A stretch of 64,000 bases of DNA from Hirundichthys speculiger (GCA_018398805.1 JAGFBZ010001254.1:124001-188000); one strand, 5' to 3'. Shown: positions 1 through 21,700, counted from the first letter of the stretch. Notes: generated by a model from the sequence alone, not told the origin. Translations and numbers: made by a program.

Positions 1-135
1 ATTACAATACTGTGGTCTGAGAATTGTGATGATATGAAACAAAAGATGAATCATATTAGAAGTCAAGAAGACAAGTCATTTGTGGGCATGAACCTGTTCA
101 GTTTTTGCCAAAATCATAAAAACCATGCAAGTTTA

Positions 136-8857
<8,722 letters not shown>

Positions 8858-9230
8858 GTCAATCACCGTTCAGCAGGTTAGGCAGTCTCTGAAGAGAAAC
8901 ACAGACACGTTTGTATGTCTCGTTCTTCCGTGTCTTCCCGCGCCACTCAACACACATAGTTAACTGCAACAACAGTCTGTCATTCTATAACAAGCTCTAT
9001 CGCTAAATGCGTGTAACTCATCATCGTGCACATGCTAATCGGTTAGCTAAGTTACGGACACCGGAGGTCTGTATGCTAAAACGAAGGATTTCAAATATGT
9101 TAAGAGTCACCTGAATTATGACATAAGGCGTAAAACAATGTGCCGTTAATTCACAATAGACATTAAAAAGTAAACGCTATTTAGAAGAAACCCCGTGTGA
9201 TGCGTGTTAAATTAAATTCCATCGTCTTAC

Positions 9231-9300
9231 CTCTTCCCTGTCCTCTTCACCCGGAAACACTGGACTCTTCAAAAGAAAAGCGTTGTCACTGGTTCAACCG
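9231..9300 (-). promoter_or_regulatory. vmp1: vmp1 5' non-coding exon and promoter area
   Basis: A splice donor (read on the minus strand) closes a short non-coding exon at 9231. The coding exon's acceptor at 8888 lies 31 bases upstream of the ATG. The exon carries a CCGGAA-type ETS core near 9251. The transcription start is inferred to lie between about 9250 and 9300; no TATA box is obvious. The exact 5' end cannot be fixed from sequence. Confidence 0.5.
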
Positions 9301-10752
9301 AGAACTGTTGTACGCAGATGATTTTATTATAAGCTTTATCTAAAATAATCAACTTTATAAATGTGCAATAAAAATATGGCAGAACTGTAATGTGACTTTA
9401 GCTCCAAATGTAAACATTATACATAAACTATTAAATTAACTACATTTACTTTGAAATTAAAGCAAAGACGTATTTCCGTAAACTGAGTTTTGCGGTCCAA
9501 TCGGAGGTTGCCAGATTTGCCAACAAAATTTGATAACTTCGCGATCAGCGCGATATTAAACTGTTAATATTACATTGAAGAGGTCAACGGGATAATTTTT
9601 CACTTGAACCATACATGTGATTGCAACAGCATGCTCATTAAAATAGTAAAATTACTGCTCAGGGTTATTCTTTATTTTTGTCAATCAGGGATCAAAAAGT
9701 AAAACTGATGCTCGGATCTTTCATTTTTTCAAACCATTAATGACAATTCTTTACAATGTACATGGCCTTATTTGACCCAGTTTACAGATCATATTCACAG
9801 CAGACATTTTGACAAGACATAGCAGGATATAAACAGTTGCATTAACTATGACTGGTTATAACTTGCATGTGAAATCAAATCCTTGTACTTTCATGGACAT
9901 CAATATAAATAAAGGCTGTTCTTAAACAACTAGATGTAAAATGTATACTGAATGTGCATGTGTACAATGGGGAAAAAACTCCATAACAAAACAAAAACCA
10001 CAAGAAATGTCTTTGTTTCATTACAAATTTGAACTACAATGCAACTGGTTCTACACAAAAAAAAGATATCTCCATTCAAATGTACATACTGCGAAATTTT
10101 GTATTCACATTACTTTTATTTTTCAATGACCCAGTTTTTCCTGAACAGAAACAAAAAACAAGTATGAACTCAATTTTATTAAATAATTGCTCAACACTAT
10201 TTGCAAGATGTATTTTGACAAACCAACCTGTCAACGGTACTGATAGATTCATCAAAGTAGAGTCAAATATTGACCACAAATGTTTTGAGTCACCCATTAA
10301 TGACATGCATTATGTCAGTGCCCCCAAAAAATTGTCACTGTACAATATTTTTAGTTAAAACAGAATTGAGAATGAAGATTAAACAAGTAAAAACAAAAAA
10401 GTGCCATGGCTGTCCTATTGCTCTATATGACCCCACGATATTCCAGATAACCTATGCTGGGAAAGAAAAAACAAAACATGACAAAAAAATTAAAAATTAA
10501 AGGCTCAATTTTTTTCTTTTCCTCTTAGCAGTATTTTAACTTGCTGGATCGTTTTTTGCTCATAAATAAATACTATTCTGGGACTTAATTATTATTTTTT
10601 ATAGTAATAAGAACACTGCAGTTTAGAAGATGACAGGCACAGTTACTAAAAGGAACCACAGGCACGGGTTTAGCAGATGGCTTGTTCTATTCCTGGATTA
10701 TAATCTAAGTAGATGGTGATATGGCAGACTTCTCCAGTTGGCATGTCTGGTT
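9301..10752. other. vmp1-npat intergenic space including the npat 3' UTR
   Basis: No exon could be recognised. The stretch is AT-rich and lies between the start of vmp1 and the stop codon of npat, both on the minus strand. Several minus-strand AATAAA signals exist, for example 9671-9676 and 9323-9328. The npat 3' UTR may therefore run close to the vmp1 promoter, but the cleavage site cannot be chosen from sequence. Confidence 0.5.
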
Positions 10753-13700
10753 TCATTCATCATAGTGAAGAGAAGATAAGAACTTATCCACATCCAGATC
10801 ATGAGGAAAACAATCAATAATTTTTTTCCTCTCCTGTAAAAAGCAACAAACAAAAAGCATAAATTAGATAGCAAAAGGGGAAGTAAACATTTACTTTTAT
10901 TAATGGCAGCAACAAGGAAGTCCTGTATTACTAAATACATTTTTTAAAAGTCAGTTGTAAAGAATTAAATTTATGACTAAATTGCCATAATCTTTTGAGA
11001 ATTATGCCTTCATAATTATTTAATATTCTAAGGTGTATATTTTGCTAAATCTAAGAATCAGCTATTTATTTCCTATTGGACAAAATTAAAATGTGCATAT
11101 TTTTCAAGGTCATTGAAAAAACATAGCAGATGAAATTTTGTTAAACATTTTGCACCATTTACTGATTACCTATGGATTAAACAATTGATCCAAAACATCC
11201 AACACTATCTGAAAAGAGATGAATGGATAGTTTCTGAATGGCAAATACTTGTTTTGTACTTACTATGTCTTTCTTTTTGCTGGAAGATCGTTTAGACTCT
11301 CTCTTTGCAGAGGGGCTGTCCGTGGGAGAAGGCTGTTTGCGTTTCTTAGAGTTCTTTAAGCTTATGGGTGACTTTTCTCCTGCTTCCTCCTGGCGTAAGC
11401 TGTCCTTCAGCGGGGTGCCTGTTCTGGCAATGGCAGCGCGCGAGAGAATCATGAGGGTGTGTGCAGCCATATTAATGCTGTTTTCACTCCCAGCTTCACT
11501 GGCAGGGCTGCAGGTGGGTACTTCAGGGGTGTTAGGAGGTATTGCATTCTTGGGAGTTCCCTCTCCATCTTTAGGACTTCTTCTGGCGGGAAGGAGTTCT
11601 GGGACAATCAGCAGCTGCCTCATGGGTATGACTAGTCCCAGTAACACTAACATCTGAGCTGCCAGCTCCAGACTTTTTGACTGGGGTGGAAGGAGAGTTG
11701 AAACCTTGGATGTCTTGCAGCATCTCAGCCGCTTGTTTGGCCAGAGAGCTGGTCTTTGATGTGGCCTTTGTTGTCCTAAGCTGGGTGTTAGAAGTCAGCT
11801 GTGTGACAACAGGAGGACCAAATTCTCTGGATGTTGAGGCTGAGGGTGTTGTTGACTGTTGGACCTCTTGCATGCTACCATTCATCTCATTCTCCTTGTT
11901 GGCTGTGACATTTGGTATATCCTGAGGAGTCCTTTTCTCTGTTCGTCCCTCACGTGATTTTAAAGGAGTCTTCTCTGAAACTTCCTTCCTAATGCTCTCA
12001 TCTTTGTCTTTCCTGCTTCCTGATTTAAGTGCAGGATTAGGTGATGATGTCCTGGAGGTACAAGTATCTTTTGTGTTGATTTCATTACTGCATTTATCAT
12101 GACTGTGTTTTTCGTCAATAGATTTTGACCTCTCTCCAGATTCTGGCTTTTTCTTAGCTCGTGAAGCACTGCTGGAACCTGCGAGATGACACTCTTTGTT
12201 ATTAGCATCAAGCTCCTGTTTGCGAGAGCTCTTTTTGGCAGGATCTTTCTGGTGTGTTTGAAAAGAAACAGATTCTTTTGGTAAGCCTATTCCAGCCAGA
12301 GGATCTGGTGAACATCTTATAGTCTCTATCCTCCTCTTGGGTTTGTTGCCACCCAAGATAGTGGGTTTTATTCGAGTTACCGACGGTCTCTTGTCTACAT
12401 CAGTCTGCTGGGTGGATTGTGATCTGGATGTATTGGGAGCTATTAGTTTGGTGGTTTCAGTTGTTTTTGCAGTTTGCGAAGAAGATGAAGAGTCAAAACA
12501 TAAAATTCTTCTATGATTGGAAGCCTGCTGGCTTGCGTTTTCAGGCTGGATGACCTTATCAGCCAGATTTTTCTTAGCGTCTAGAATTGAGATTAAAAAA
12601 AAAAAACAAACATTGGAGAAGTGATAGAAAAATCAAAATATTGAAGTTATTATTTGCCAAGTACTAAGTATTTATTTCATTTTAACTTTATATTTACATT
12701 TAGGAATCATGGAACACTACTGCAGGTTCACATGTAACTTACCAGAAGTTGCAGCCTGTTTGGCTGTGATTTCAGTGGGCACGAGAGTTTGTTCTTGCTG
12801 TACTGGTACAGGGTTTGGCATATCAACAAGCTGCAAGAATAGTAATGAAAGCTTAACATTCTCATGGGAAATGGAATGATCAAATGTCATACAATTTTTC
12901 TGATGAAAATGTAAGAAAAGAAATATTCTTGACTGGAGCCAGATCATAAGACCTTAAATCAATATCACAATTAACTAGTAACACGTTACATAATGCTTAA
13001 TGAACAATTGTTTTAGTTTTAGCCCCCATAGATGACTGACAATGTTTTTGTAGGAAATATGCTCACCTATTTAAATTGGGGTATTTCTCTGATGAAATCG
13101 TTTATCTCTTTGTAATTTAAAAATAAGTGTAGGTTAACTACTTATGGTCATTTCCTAAAATGTTTTCAAATAAGTGAAAAAGTCTGTTCTGATCCATTTT
13201 TTAATTGCCCAACTCTATTCTTGACTCAACAATTTACAATCAACTTTGTTTACCTGATTGGACACCATCTTGACCTTCCCCACAGCATTCTGTCCCAGTA
13301 CAGAAACAGGAACAACCACAGGCTTTGCAGGTGATGGTAAGACAATTGCTGACCCTGAAAATAAGAACACAGATTTTATTTCTCAACAACACAAAGACAA
13401 ATACAGCTAACAAGCGCTGCTCATCAGGGTTCAAACTAGGGGTGCACGATAATTATCGACCCGATAACAGGAAAAAAACTACTTCTCAGTAAGGAAAATC
13501 AAGAATACCCCCTCATACCAGAAAACAACTTGTTAACCCGGTCATCATTTTGGTAGTTGCTGACTTTAATTGATATTTGCAGTATTTTCCCACATGTTAC
13601 ACATACAAAATAGAAAAAATAGGTAAGGCCGAAAGAATGACTAGCAAACGAGGGAACGGAGGAATTTACGTTACACCTTGAATGCAGCATTGCGGCACAG

Positions 13701-16700
13701 TGCGCTGATTAAAAAAAAAAAAAACAAAACATGGCGGCGATTGTATGGAACTTCGTTAAAGTTTCAGAAGAAGATATTTCGCTGGCTATTTGTGACAAAT
13801 GCTCCAAGCGAAGTAGGGAAAAATTGCACAAGCTTTAATACGTCAAACCCAATCAGCCACTTGAAACATAACCATCGCTTCCATGGAGTTTTGAAATCGC
13901 ACTAACATGAGCAAGCCAGCAGCAAGTCCCCCCCTTCCCCTCAGATCTCCATCATGTTTCTCAACTAAAGATTCCATGAAATTAAAAAAATAAATAAATA
14001 TAAAAACTACTGAACCTCCTTTACTTTAATTAAAGGTATTCATTTGAATGGAACCACACACCAAAGTCCTTTAAATGTAATTTCTTTGTTACTATGGAGT
14101 GCACTTTTTCAGTTTATTTACACAGACAAGTCTAACTTTTGTCAGTATATTATGCACTGTGCATTATTTTCTTTGTCACTGAGGAATGCATTTTTTCAGT
14201 TAGTAATTCTGATGCATGTATTTCCATCGGTTCAAGGAGCCTTTATTTTTTATATCAGTAAGTAATGCACCTTATTTAAGTTGATGTAAGATATCAAATA
14301 GGTTTTTTTTGATAGCTTTACGAAAATGTTTGAGAGGCTTGCCAATAGTTTTTTCATTGGAAAAAATAAATATCTGTTCATTTAAAGAGTCAAAACTGCT
14401 TTTGGTTTTGTTCACAGTATTGTAATGATCTTAGGTATATGTGTCTAGACCCAAAGTACATCTCTGAGCCATATGAACCAACCCGGACTCTGAGAACCTC
14501 AGGTAGTGGTCTGCTGCTGGTGTCCAGTCAGGACAAAACAAGGTGAAAGCTGCATTTCAGTTTTATGCTCCCAAAATCTGGAAACAGTCTTCCAGAAGAT
14601 GTGAGACAGACCTCAAGTCTGACACTGTTCAAATCCAGGCTGAAAACAGTTCTGTTTAGATGTGCAATATGACAACTGAAAGGATTTTATCTGCACACAT
14701 TTCAGAAAATATTGGCTATAGTGTTTATGGGCCAGGTCTTTGACAGTGGTCATTACAGTTCTGCACGCTCTGTCCTAGCTCAGGAACAAGAATACCAAGA
14801 TTATTGAGTGAAGATTTTTGTTGCCAGAATACTCTTACAAAATTAAAATACAACTATGATAGTCCTTATTACAACAGGGGATCCAGCAGTTTTGCTGCTT
14901 GGACTCACATCAACAATAAAGGGATTGATGAAGAAAACATTCTCCCTCACACCAGAAATCATGCACAACAGATACTGCACACAGGTTAAATGTGAACTGC
15001 GTCTGTTAAAACTGTGGACATTTTTTGCATTGGTCTAGAATGAGAAACCTTTCTTCAATAGCAGGAAAGCACCAGTTACTTTCAAGTCATTAAATAGAAG
15101 TTATCCTCAAGATAATGTCATTTTTTATGTAAACGCATTCTCACTCTCAGTTCACACTGTTCTAAACATATACATACATACACACACACACATATATATA
15201 TATAAATAATATTTAAAGTTTAATGTAAAGTCATAATATTTTCATGGTAATTGATGTGTAACAGCAAAAGAACATATATGCATTGTGTACTGCCTCACAG
15301 AAACAGTCCATGATTATCATGTTTATAAATAAGACAGAAGCCATTTTCTACCGCTTCTCAAGCCCAAGTCTGTTATGGGTGAAAAAGAAAATACTACAAT
15401 AGTATCAAACGAGGTTATTTTTGCTATACACAGATGAACAGCTCTAGATTAGATTAGATATACTTTATTCTCTCACCTGTGGAGAATCCTGGAGAGTGAG
15501 GTGCAGTGGTCAACCCATATTGGTTAGTGGGAAAAGGCTGTCCCTTAGAGACACCTGCAGGTAGTAGCACCTGTCTGGTTTGAACATCTGAAGTGGGGGT
15601 CACAAGAAAATAGCTTGTAGTGGATCCTTGGTGGCCAGGGTTAATGGTGTCTACGGGTAACTGAATTACGTATCTTTGCTGGATTTGTGAGGTCCCGCTT
15701 AAAGGAGATGCAAGTACTGCTCCAGCTTTACAGCTGAGAGGACTGTCATGAGCCTCAGAGCTTTGTAATCCACTTACTGCCTGTGCCACCTCATCAAAGT
15801 TGGCTTTTGGAGTGCCAGGGCCTCCAGGAGACTTTGCTGGAGAAGAAAGGTAGATAGTGGGTATTTTGTCTACAGAAATGCTTGAAATTGCCTGATTCAA
15901 GGCTGTATTAATGGAAGAATCTTCATCCTGGTTATCGCTTAAAATGATCTTCAAAGACATTATGTTGCTGGGGTCTCCTCCAGCCTTGCTTGGGGTGGTA
16001 GCCGTTGTGCTTGAAGGGCTCTGTGTTGCTGTAACCACGGTACAGGATGACGAAAATGGGGGAGAGGAAAGTGTGGATGTAGCAGCTGTAGCTATAAGAG
16101 CTGGACAGGGAGAGGCAGATGTGGATGATGTAGGTTCAGGAGTAGAAACAGAAGAGGGCAAGGCAGCTGTAACTGCAGAGCATGCAGAGACAGCTGGTAC
16201 TGAGAGAACAGACACTGGCAGACAGCTTTCTCCACTGCTTGAAACTGATGTATGAGGCAGGCTCGCAGGCAGTGCAGGAACGATTTTCAGCTGAACTTCC
16301 TCAGGAGACAAAAACACAGGCTGATCGCTTACAGATGAAGATGGGTTTGGAGCACGTGGTAAACAAGATCCCTGTGCATGTTTATGCACTTCTTTTTTGT
16401 CCATATTTGAGGGCAGTGTCTCTTCTGTCACAGCAAACGCAGCCGAGTCTTTTGATGAATGAATGGCAATTGATTTAGAGAGGGCAACGGTGGTGGTGGT
16501 CTCCTGGATGACCAAACTGTCTAAAGGGGGAGAAGGTGTAATTGGTGGTTCATCAACATCCATTGGAGTTAAACCAACATCGTTACTGAAGAGGGAGGAT
16601 TTTTCTCTACTGTCAGAATCCACTGCAACGGATGATGTGCTTCTGTGCTCGCCGTGACTCACTAATAATCTGGCTGAGCTGTTCTCAATTCTGGATGCTC

Positions 16701-19700
16701 TGCCACTAGAGTCAAGAATTGTTTTCTTTAACAAGGTGGAAGCAGTAGACTTCCTGGTCTTACGCTCCTGCGCAGCTCTCATCTTTAGTGTTGCTGTATC
16801 AGAAGGACTTGCATCTTGGCGTGTAGCAACTAAAAAAAAAAACAAAAAAAACAAAAAAAACAAAATTAAATAAACCAAGCTTCATTAAAGTATGCCAAAA
16901 CTGAAACACTTTAATAGAGGTGTAAAAGATGCAGTAACATAGTGGCACATAAGAAATATTTTCTGTCTCATTATTTTAACAACAATACCATAGTTGAACA
17001 ATTCTTTCCGTGAGCCATCAAGTTGTTATGGAAAGACAGAAAGGAAACACTTTAGCCAAACTTTTCAGACTTTCTAAAATACACAATGCAACTTCATGCC
17101 ATAATTGACCACATGTTTGGAAGAGAGAGATGGTCCAAGGTTTGACATCTTTCAAGCCCCCTTTTCTTTCTTTCTTTCTGCTATTTAAACCCAATTCTTG
17201 ACACTATATTTGTATTTAAATCAACCCAATTTTGTAAATATCACAAAAAACTAAACAAAACGGCATTTCCAAAATAATATCTCACAGGAAAGGTTGTCTT
17301 AAAGTCCCTATGACCATTTAAAGTCAAAGATCTGCTTTTCCCTGTGTGAGATGACAGAGCTCAATGTCTGTGTTGTTTGAAAATACCTGGATCATTACTT
17401 TGGAGGGCCCGGACTGTAGGTGAAGGTGCAGCGTTGTCATTCTCTTCCTGACTACTAATGATATCTCCATCCCCCGTTTCTCCTTCAGCAAATCTTGTTT
17501 TATCTGCAAATATAACATTAGAAAGCATGTTATCAAAGTTCTTCTGAATCTACTGTCATACACAGGTGAGAACTGTGATGCTGCAGTTCCCTGCATTAAT
17601 AAATATTAAAAATGAAACAGATTGTAATTACTGTTATCAAAGAGGTCAAATAGGGCCTGAAAAGCTGGGTCAGACTCTGTTTGCTCCAAAATGTCATGGA
17701 TAGCGTCATCACTCATATGAATCTCCCCCTGTCAACACATGCCAGCAAATAATGTAACATCACAAACATGCACAAAAAAAATGAATAAAGATATATGAAA
17801 TGCTCATAAATTTTTCTAAGTGTTAGATAATAACAAAAATTAAACTACTTTTCAGCACCTGTAATCCCAGAATTTCATCTATGGACTGGTCTGCCTCCAT
17901 TGTGCTTGAAGAGGCCTTTGATGCTTGGGGTGCAGGCTCGCTGATATGAGAGATGAAACAGAAAATATATTAGGATGCTTATTTTCTTCTCTTCTTCTTC
18001 TTTAATGCATCAACCATCACCCCAGTGCTTAATGCGCATCTTGAAGCAATGCAGCGCTTCAATTTACCTCGCAAGGATTTTGTTGATGTTTTCAGCAAGC
18101 TTCTCTTGCAGTGACCTGTCTCCCAATATCTTGTCACGTGCATTTTGTATCACAAGTTGCTGTGAAGATTAGAATGTTTAATAGTCAGAAAATGAATTTC
18201 CTAGAAAACCTTTGCACCTAAAGACATAACTGACAAAAATTAGAGAAAAAATAAATAAATTCTTATGCACATCAAGTGTGACTCACGTACTCAACATAAC
18301 TTTTCTGCACAAAAAACACCAAGGTCATTGCATGAGTGGAACACTTTCAAAGGGGAAACGCAACTTAACACTGAACAAAGACACACTTACAGGAAAGTTC
18401 TCATCAACGATCTCCTCAGGTTCGGGTTCTGCATTGGGGTTATTGGCAGTCATGGTAGATCTGCTGGGGCCACTGGACCCACTAAGAGCACCACTTCTCT
18501 TCCTGGGCGTATCCCTGATGTCAGAAGAAACACTTTGGAGTAGGTAGCCATTTGTAAAAATCAGTAAGGTAAGTAGGTAAGGCCAGTAGCAGAAACCTCA
18601 TATTTCCTTTTATAAGAACAGGCTTATTGAGTCATATTGGAAAAGCATAGAACTATATATTTTATTTCTTCTTCTCTACAATCACTTGTCAACTATGAGA
18701 AGGGTATTTTTCAAACCCTTTGCTCTGCAAGAAGAAATCTGTGTTAAATTTGTGCATGAAGTAAGCAAAGCTTTTTAGACACTGTAGATTAATATGTCAA
18801 CAGTTTGCCTTTGGTAGTCTCAGAAACACATATATTCAACAACTGTAATAAAAAAAATAATCATCCTTACCATTTCCGTCGACCAGGAGACATTGGACCT
18901 GGATTTAGCCGAAGTTCTGAAACACTGACCTGTACAGGTGAATCCCCTTTAACAGAGAAATAATGTTATAGCTGATTTAATGTTTCATATGTGCCCATGA
19001 AACCAAGCACTGTTAAAACACATGACAAAATAAGTGTCACTTTACATGTGGCAAAATCTAAACAAAACAGTCAACTCAAATTAAAAAATACGATCACTAC
19101 TAGCACTGAATGTTGATTATACTGACTGGGTGTGTTTAGTAATCTGCTGCTGTTGTTGATTTGCTGTTGTGGACCACTGCTGGGAGTTGATCTGGTGTGT
19201 GGGCTAGTAAAGCACACAGGAGTGGAGTGACCAAGCATGCTGTGGGAGGTGTGGGCAGGGCTGATGAAAGTGCTCGTTTCGGACACTGATGAGCAAACGA
19301 CAGCACCAGCAGAAGCCACGGTCAGCATACGCTGCCGAGCCATGTTGGCCACCCCAATGCGTGAACGTGCTGCAAATAACGGAGAGATGGTAAATACAAA
19401 AAGCTGAGTGAAGCCAAAATAAACTGTCTGAAAATTATGGTAATTATTGATTGAACTTTATGCTGCCAATCATTTGTACATTCCCTTTTTTTGTTTTGTG
19501 TTGAATGAGGCTCATATCTAACAACTGACATTACAAAACTCATCACTTTACTCAGATGCAAAACAGGCTCCTATCTTAACGCACTGCACATAAATTATTG
19601 ATCCCAATAGATTACACAGTTAAATGACAACTTTAAGATTCATTTCCACATATTCTGAGGCGCAGTATTATAATCAAAAAATTAACGAAATCGAGCTCAG

Positions 19701-21047
19701 TTAATCACCTCCATCACATCACACAAGTATACCTGCAGTACATGATCAAATCAAGCTGTTTGTTGACAGAAATAATCCTGATTTGAGACATTCAGCACTC
19801 AGATGAGATGTTGTGATAAATTTGGCCTTTTCACAAAAACAAAAAAACAAAACTGAAAACTGATACTTAAATGGGATTATGATGAATCATACTTCACACT
19901 ATTGCACACTCATTGACATGTACAAATGACTTTTAAAAGTTACTGATAGCATCTGTGGTGGGATTAAGTTGATCCAATTTAGGGGTTCCTCAACAAAAAA
20001 AAACAATTGCCTTTATATTATCAGATAATATCCTAGTTTTTCCTCATAGAATTGTAATTAAATAATGTTTTTGTTTCCCCATTACCTCCATTCCTCAGTA
20101 ATGCGATCATTATTTCTCCCCCCTTGAATTCAATATAACAGCACAGATACACAGTTGTACATATAAATGTAAACACAATAATATGTTAAACATTCTTATC
20201 TAAAAGCAAACTTACTTCTCTGACTTGCTGATATAGCAGGGGAATTCTGCAATGACCTAGAGAAAAAGAGATAACAACCAGAACAATGTGAATTAATGCT
20301 AATACAAGTTTCACCTTAAAATATGAACCGATTTAAAAGGACAAAACTTGACAGTCATTACTTTATTTGGTTGAGTGTAAAATCCAGTTTCTTCCACAAA
20401 GAGGTCATCACAAGGGGTACTTCATGAGAGGACTCTGTTTACAAAAGAGTATTAACCGTCACAAGGAGAAAGACAAATATGCAATGACAAATTAGCAATA
20501 GCAAATTAAATGATACAAATAATGAAAAGCACTCCTACCTTTTGTTTTGGCAGCTACATACTCATTTAATATAGTTGTTAAGCCCTTCCCAAATATAGAC
20601 TGTACAGGTGTAGGGAAGACAATGAAAGAGTTAATACCTTGACATATAAAACACACTATTAGGAGTTTGGAGACGGTATGTTTGTGCAAAGGTCACACTT
20701 ACAAAAACGCAGGCAGGAATAGTCCCGTCTCCTGTAGTATGGTCCGCATATTCTCTCAGGCTTGGGCTCTCATGAATGAAAGCTTGGCTTGTAGCTGACA
20801 GTCCCTCTTCTTGAAGATAACCTGAGGAGGGACATTAAAAAGCTCTCATTCAGAGACGCAGCATTACAGACAAAGAAAAAACTCAAACGGCAAACTGACT
20901 GCTACCCCAAACGGCTGGAAAACGCAAGCTTTAATCCGTCCTACTTTTACTTCATTATCTTAGTTGGCTAAAGCTACAGCTACAGCGTCGCTACGTCCGA
21001 CTGGACTCACCCAAAACAAGCCGAGCGACGTCCGATGGGAGCAGCAT
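10753..21047 (-). CDS. npat: npat, nuclear protein of the ATM locus (histone locus body factor)
   Basis: NPAT is the cyclin E/CDK2 substrate that nucleates histone locus bodies and drives replication-dependent histone transcription at S-phase entry. Seventeen coding exons run downward: 21011-21047, 20703-20821, 20539-20599, 20362-20434, 20216-20256, about 19096-19369, 18871-18929, 18391-18514, 18068-18159, 17859-17940, 17632-17728, 17387-17503, 15477-16829, 13254-13354, 12743-12830, 11264-12580 and 10753-10833. They encode about 1370 aa (human 1427). The start MLLPSDVARLVLGYLQEEG opens a LisH motif. Other anchors are SLQEKLAENINKIL, AIHDILEQTESDPAFQALF, MAAHTLMILSRAAIARTGTP and the terminal LDVDKFLSSLHYDE. 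The exon 6/7 border is uncertain because the available donors fit only one possible acceptor. Exon 16 contains one extra base (see the separate entry). It is divergent with atm, as in other vertebrates. Confidence 0.96.
11264..12580 (-). CDS. npat: npat exon 16, with a one-base frame break near 11571-11600
   Basis: The exon encodes the C-terminal regulatory part. It begins DAKKNLADKVIQPEN, then RRILCFDSSSS, a Lys/Ser-rich stretch, MLQDIQGF, and after the break TPEVPTCSPASEAGSENS and MAAHTLMILSRAAIARTGTP. In the 5' frame the text runs DCPRTPSRQKKS and stops at 11571-11573. In the other frame SPKDGEGTPKN continues to the correct donor. Removing one base from the AAGAAG stretch joins the two. 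The exon length of 1317 is also one base more than the phases of exons 15 and 17 allow. The break is visible in sequence; whether it is real or an assembly error is inference. Confidence 0.92.
13436..13905 (+). mobile_element. hAT transposon fragment with a BED zinc-finger start
   Basis: In the npat intron 13355-15476 a repeat starts near 13436 with TAGGGGTGCACGATAATTAT, a common hAT-type end in fish. From 13731 a plus-strand frame starts MAAIVWNFVKVSEEDISLA, followed by a Cys-x2-Cys pair (CDKCSK). After a stop and a frame change comes FNTSNPISHLKHNH at about 13829-13873. This is the pattern of a BED zinc finger at the N terminus of hAT transposases. The remaining transposase is absent. It is a dead fragment. 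Confidence 0.65.
14450..14710 (+). mobile_element. LINE-type retrotransposon 3' remnant
   Basis: The stretch around 14560-14660 reads, with stops, like the C-terminal tail of non-LTR reverse-transcriptase ORFs (a P-K-I-W-x-S-L-P-E-D-V-R motif followed by SL-FKS-LKT-LF). It lies in the same npat intron as the hAT fragment. Frames are broken and no full domain remains. The class assignment is from memory of the motif and is moderately uncertain. Confidence 0.45.
15170..15205. repeat. compound TACA/CA/TA microsatellite
   Basis: TACATACA passes into CACACACACA and then TATATATATA in an npat intron. It is simple repeat only. Confidence 0.85.
15477..16829 (-). CDS. npat: npat large exon 13
   Basis: This 1353-bp exon is the longest in npat and reads through in one frame. 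It encodes the low-complexity Ser/Thr/Pro-rich middle of the protein, expected to be disordered. The conserved island SLKIILSDNQDED is followed by IPTIYLSSPAKSP, which matches the vertebrate SLKVIISDD and LPTIILSSKSP pair. The protein end of the exon reads QYGLTTAPHSPGFSTG. The acceptor TAG lies right after an A-rich (T-rich on the coding strand) tract at 16831-16865, and the donor is at 15476. No frame break is seen. Confidence 0.93.
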
Positions 21048-21700
21048 GACAGCACTGGAGTTAATAAAATAGATTTAAGGGCGAAGAGTTAGCTACATAT
21101 TAGAAGAGCCCCGCAGATTTTCTGTATACAACATAAAATGTATCGTCGTCAACTGTGTTACAGTGAAAACAACGTCCTGGGAGTTCTACGGTTTTCTCAA
21201 AAAGCGGGGAACTCAAGCACGCATAACCCGGAAGTATCAACAGAATTAATCCTTTGCGACTATGGTAATTGTAGTCCAATTCAAAAAGTCAACTCTCATA
21301 ACAGTCAGGAAATTGCCATATAAAAACCTATCAACGTAATATGTCGAATATCACTACAATATGTTTAAATATCACAGCCAATGCATTACACTTAAAACAA
21401 AATCAATATTTTGTTTGCGCTGAAAATCTGGTGAGTGGACTCACTCACGTACTTGACAAAACTCGGAAGTGCTATGACGCTGACGTCCCATCTGCTCGGG
21501 GCGGGAATATCCTGTATAGCCTGCGTGTATTTGCGTGAAGCAGTTAACGCACGTCCAGATAGCAAAGTTGTTATGGAAGACAGTAGCACCTCAGCTAACA
21601 TCTGCGGTTGCGAGTGTAACAGCTTCATGACTTCAGTGAATGCATTCATCTGAGGTCAGTGAACAGACTGAGAGCATCTGGTTGTTTGAATGGACGACTT
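21048..21700. promoter_or_regulatory. npat/atm divergent promoter
   Basis: This is the start of the 2.3-kb space between the two ATGs (21047 minus, 23377 plus). It is richer in CpG than the flanking introns. It contains ETS-type cores CCGGAAGT at 21228-21235 and CGGAAGTG at 21464-21471, a TGACGT CRE half-site at 21481-21486 and a CCAAT at 21375-21379. In mammals the two genes share a short bidirectional promoter, so the same is inferred here. The untranslated first exon of atm probably lies here, followed by an intron to about 23350; I could not fix its donor. Confidence 0.6.

Noticed and set aside
11605..11640. A 34-bp GT-AG stretch in npat exon 16 that could act as a tiny intron joining the two frames.
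   Set aside because: It is far below the minimum size of vertebrate introns, and a one-base gain at the AAGAAG stretch explains the data with full conservation.
11238..11657. A 139-codon plus-strand frame.
   Set aside because: It is the antisense of npat exon 16.
15454..16878. A single-exon 474-codon gene on the minus strand.
   Set aside because: It is npat exon 13 plus a few intronic codons at both ends; splice sites lie at 16829 and 15477.
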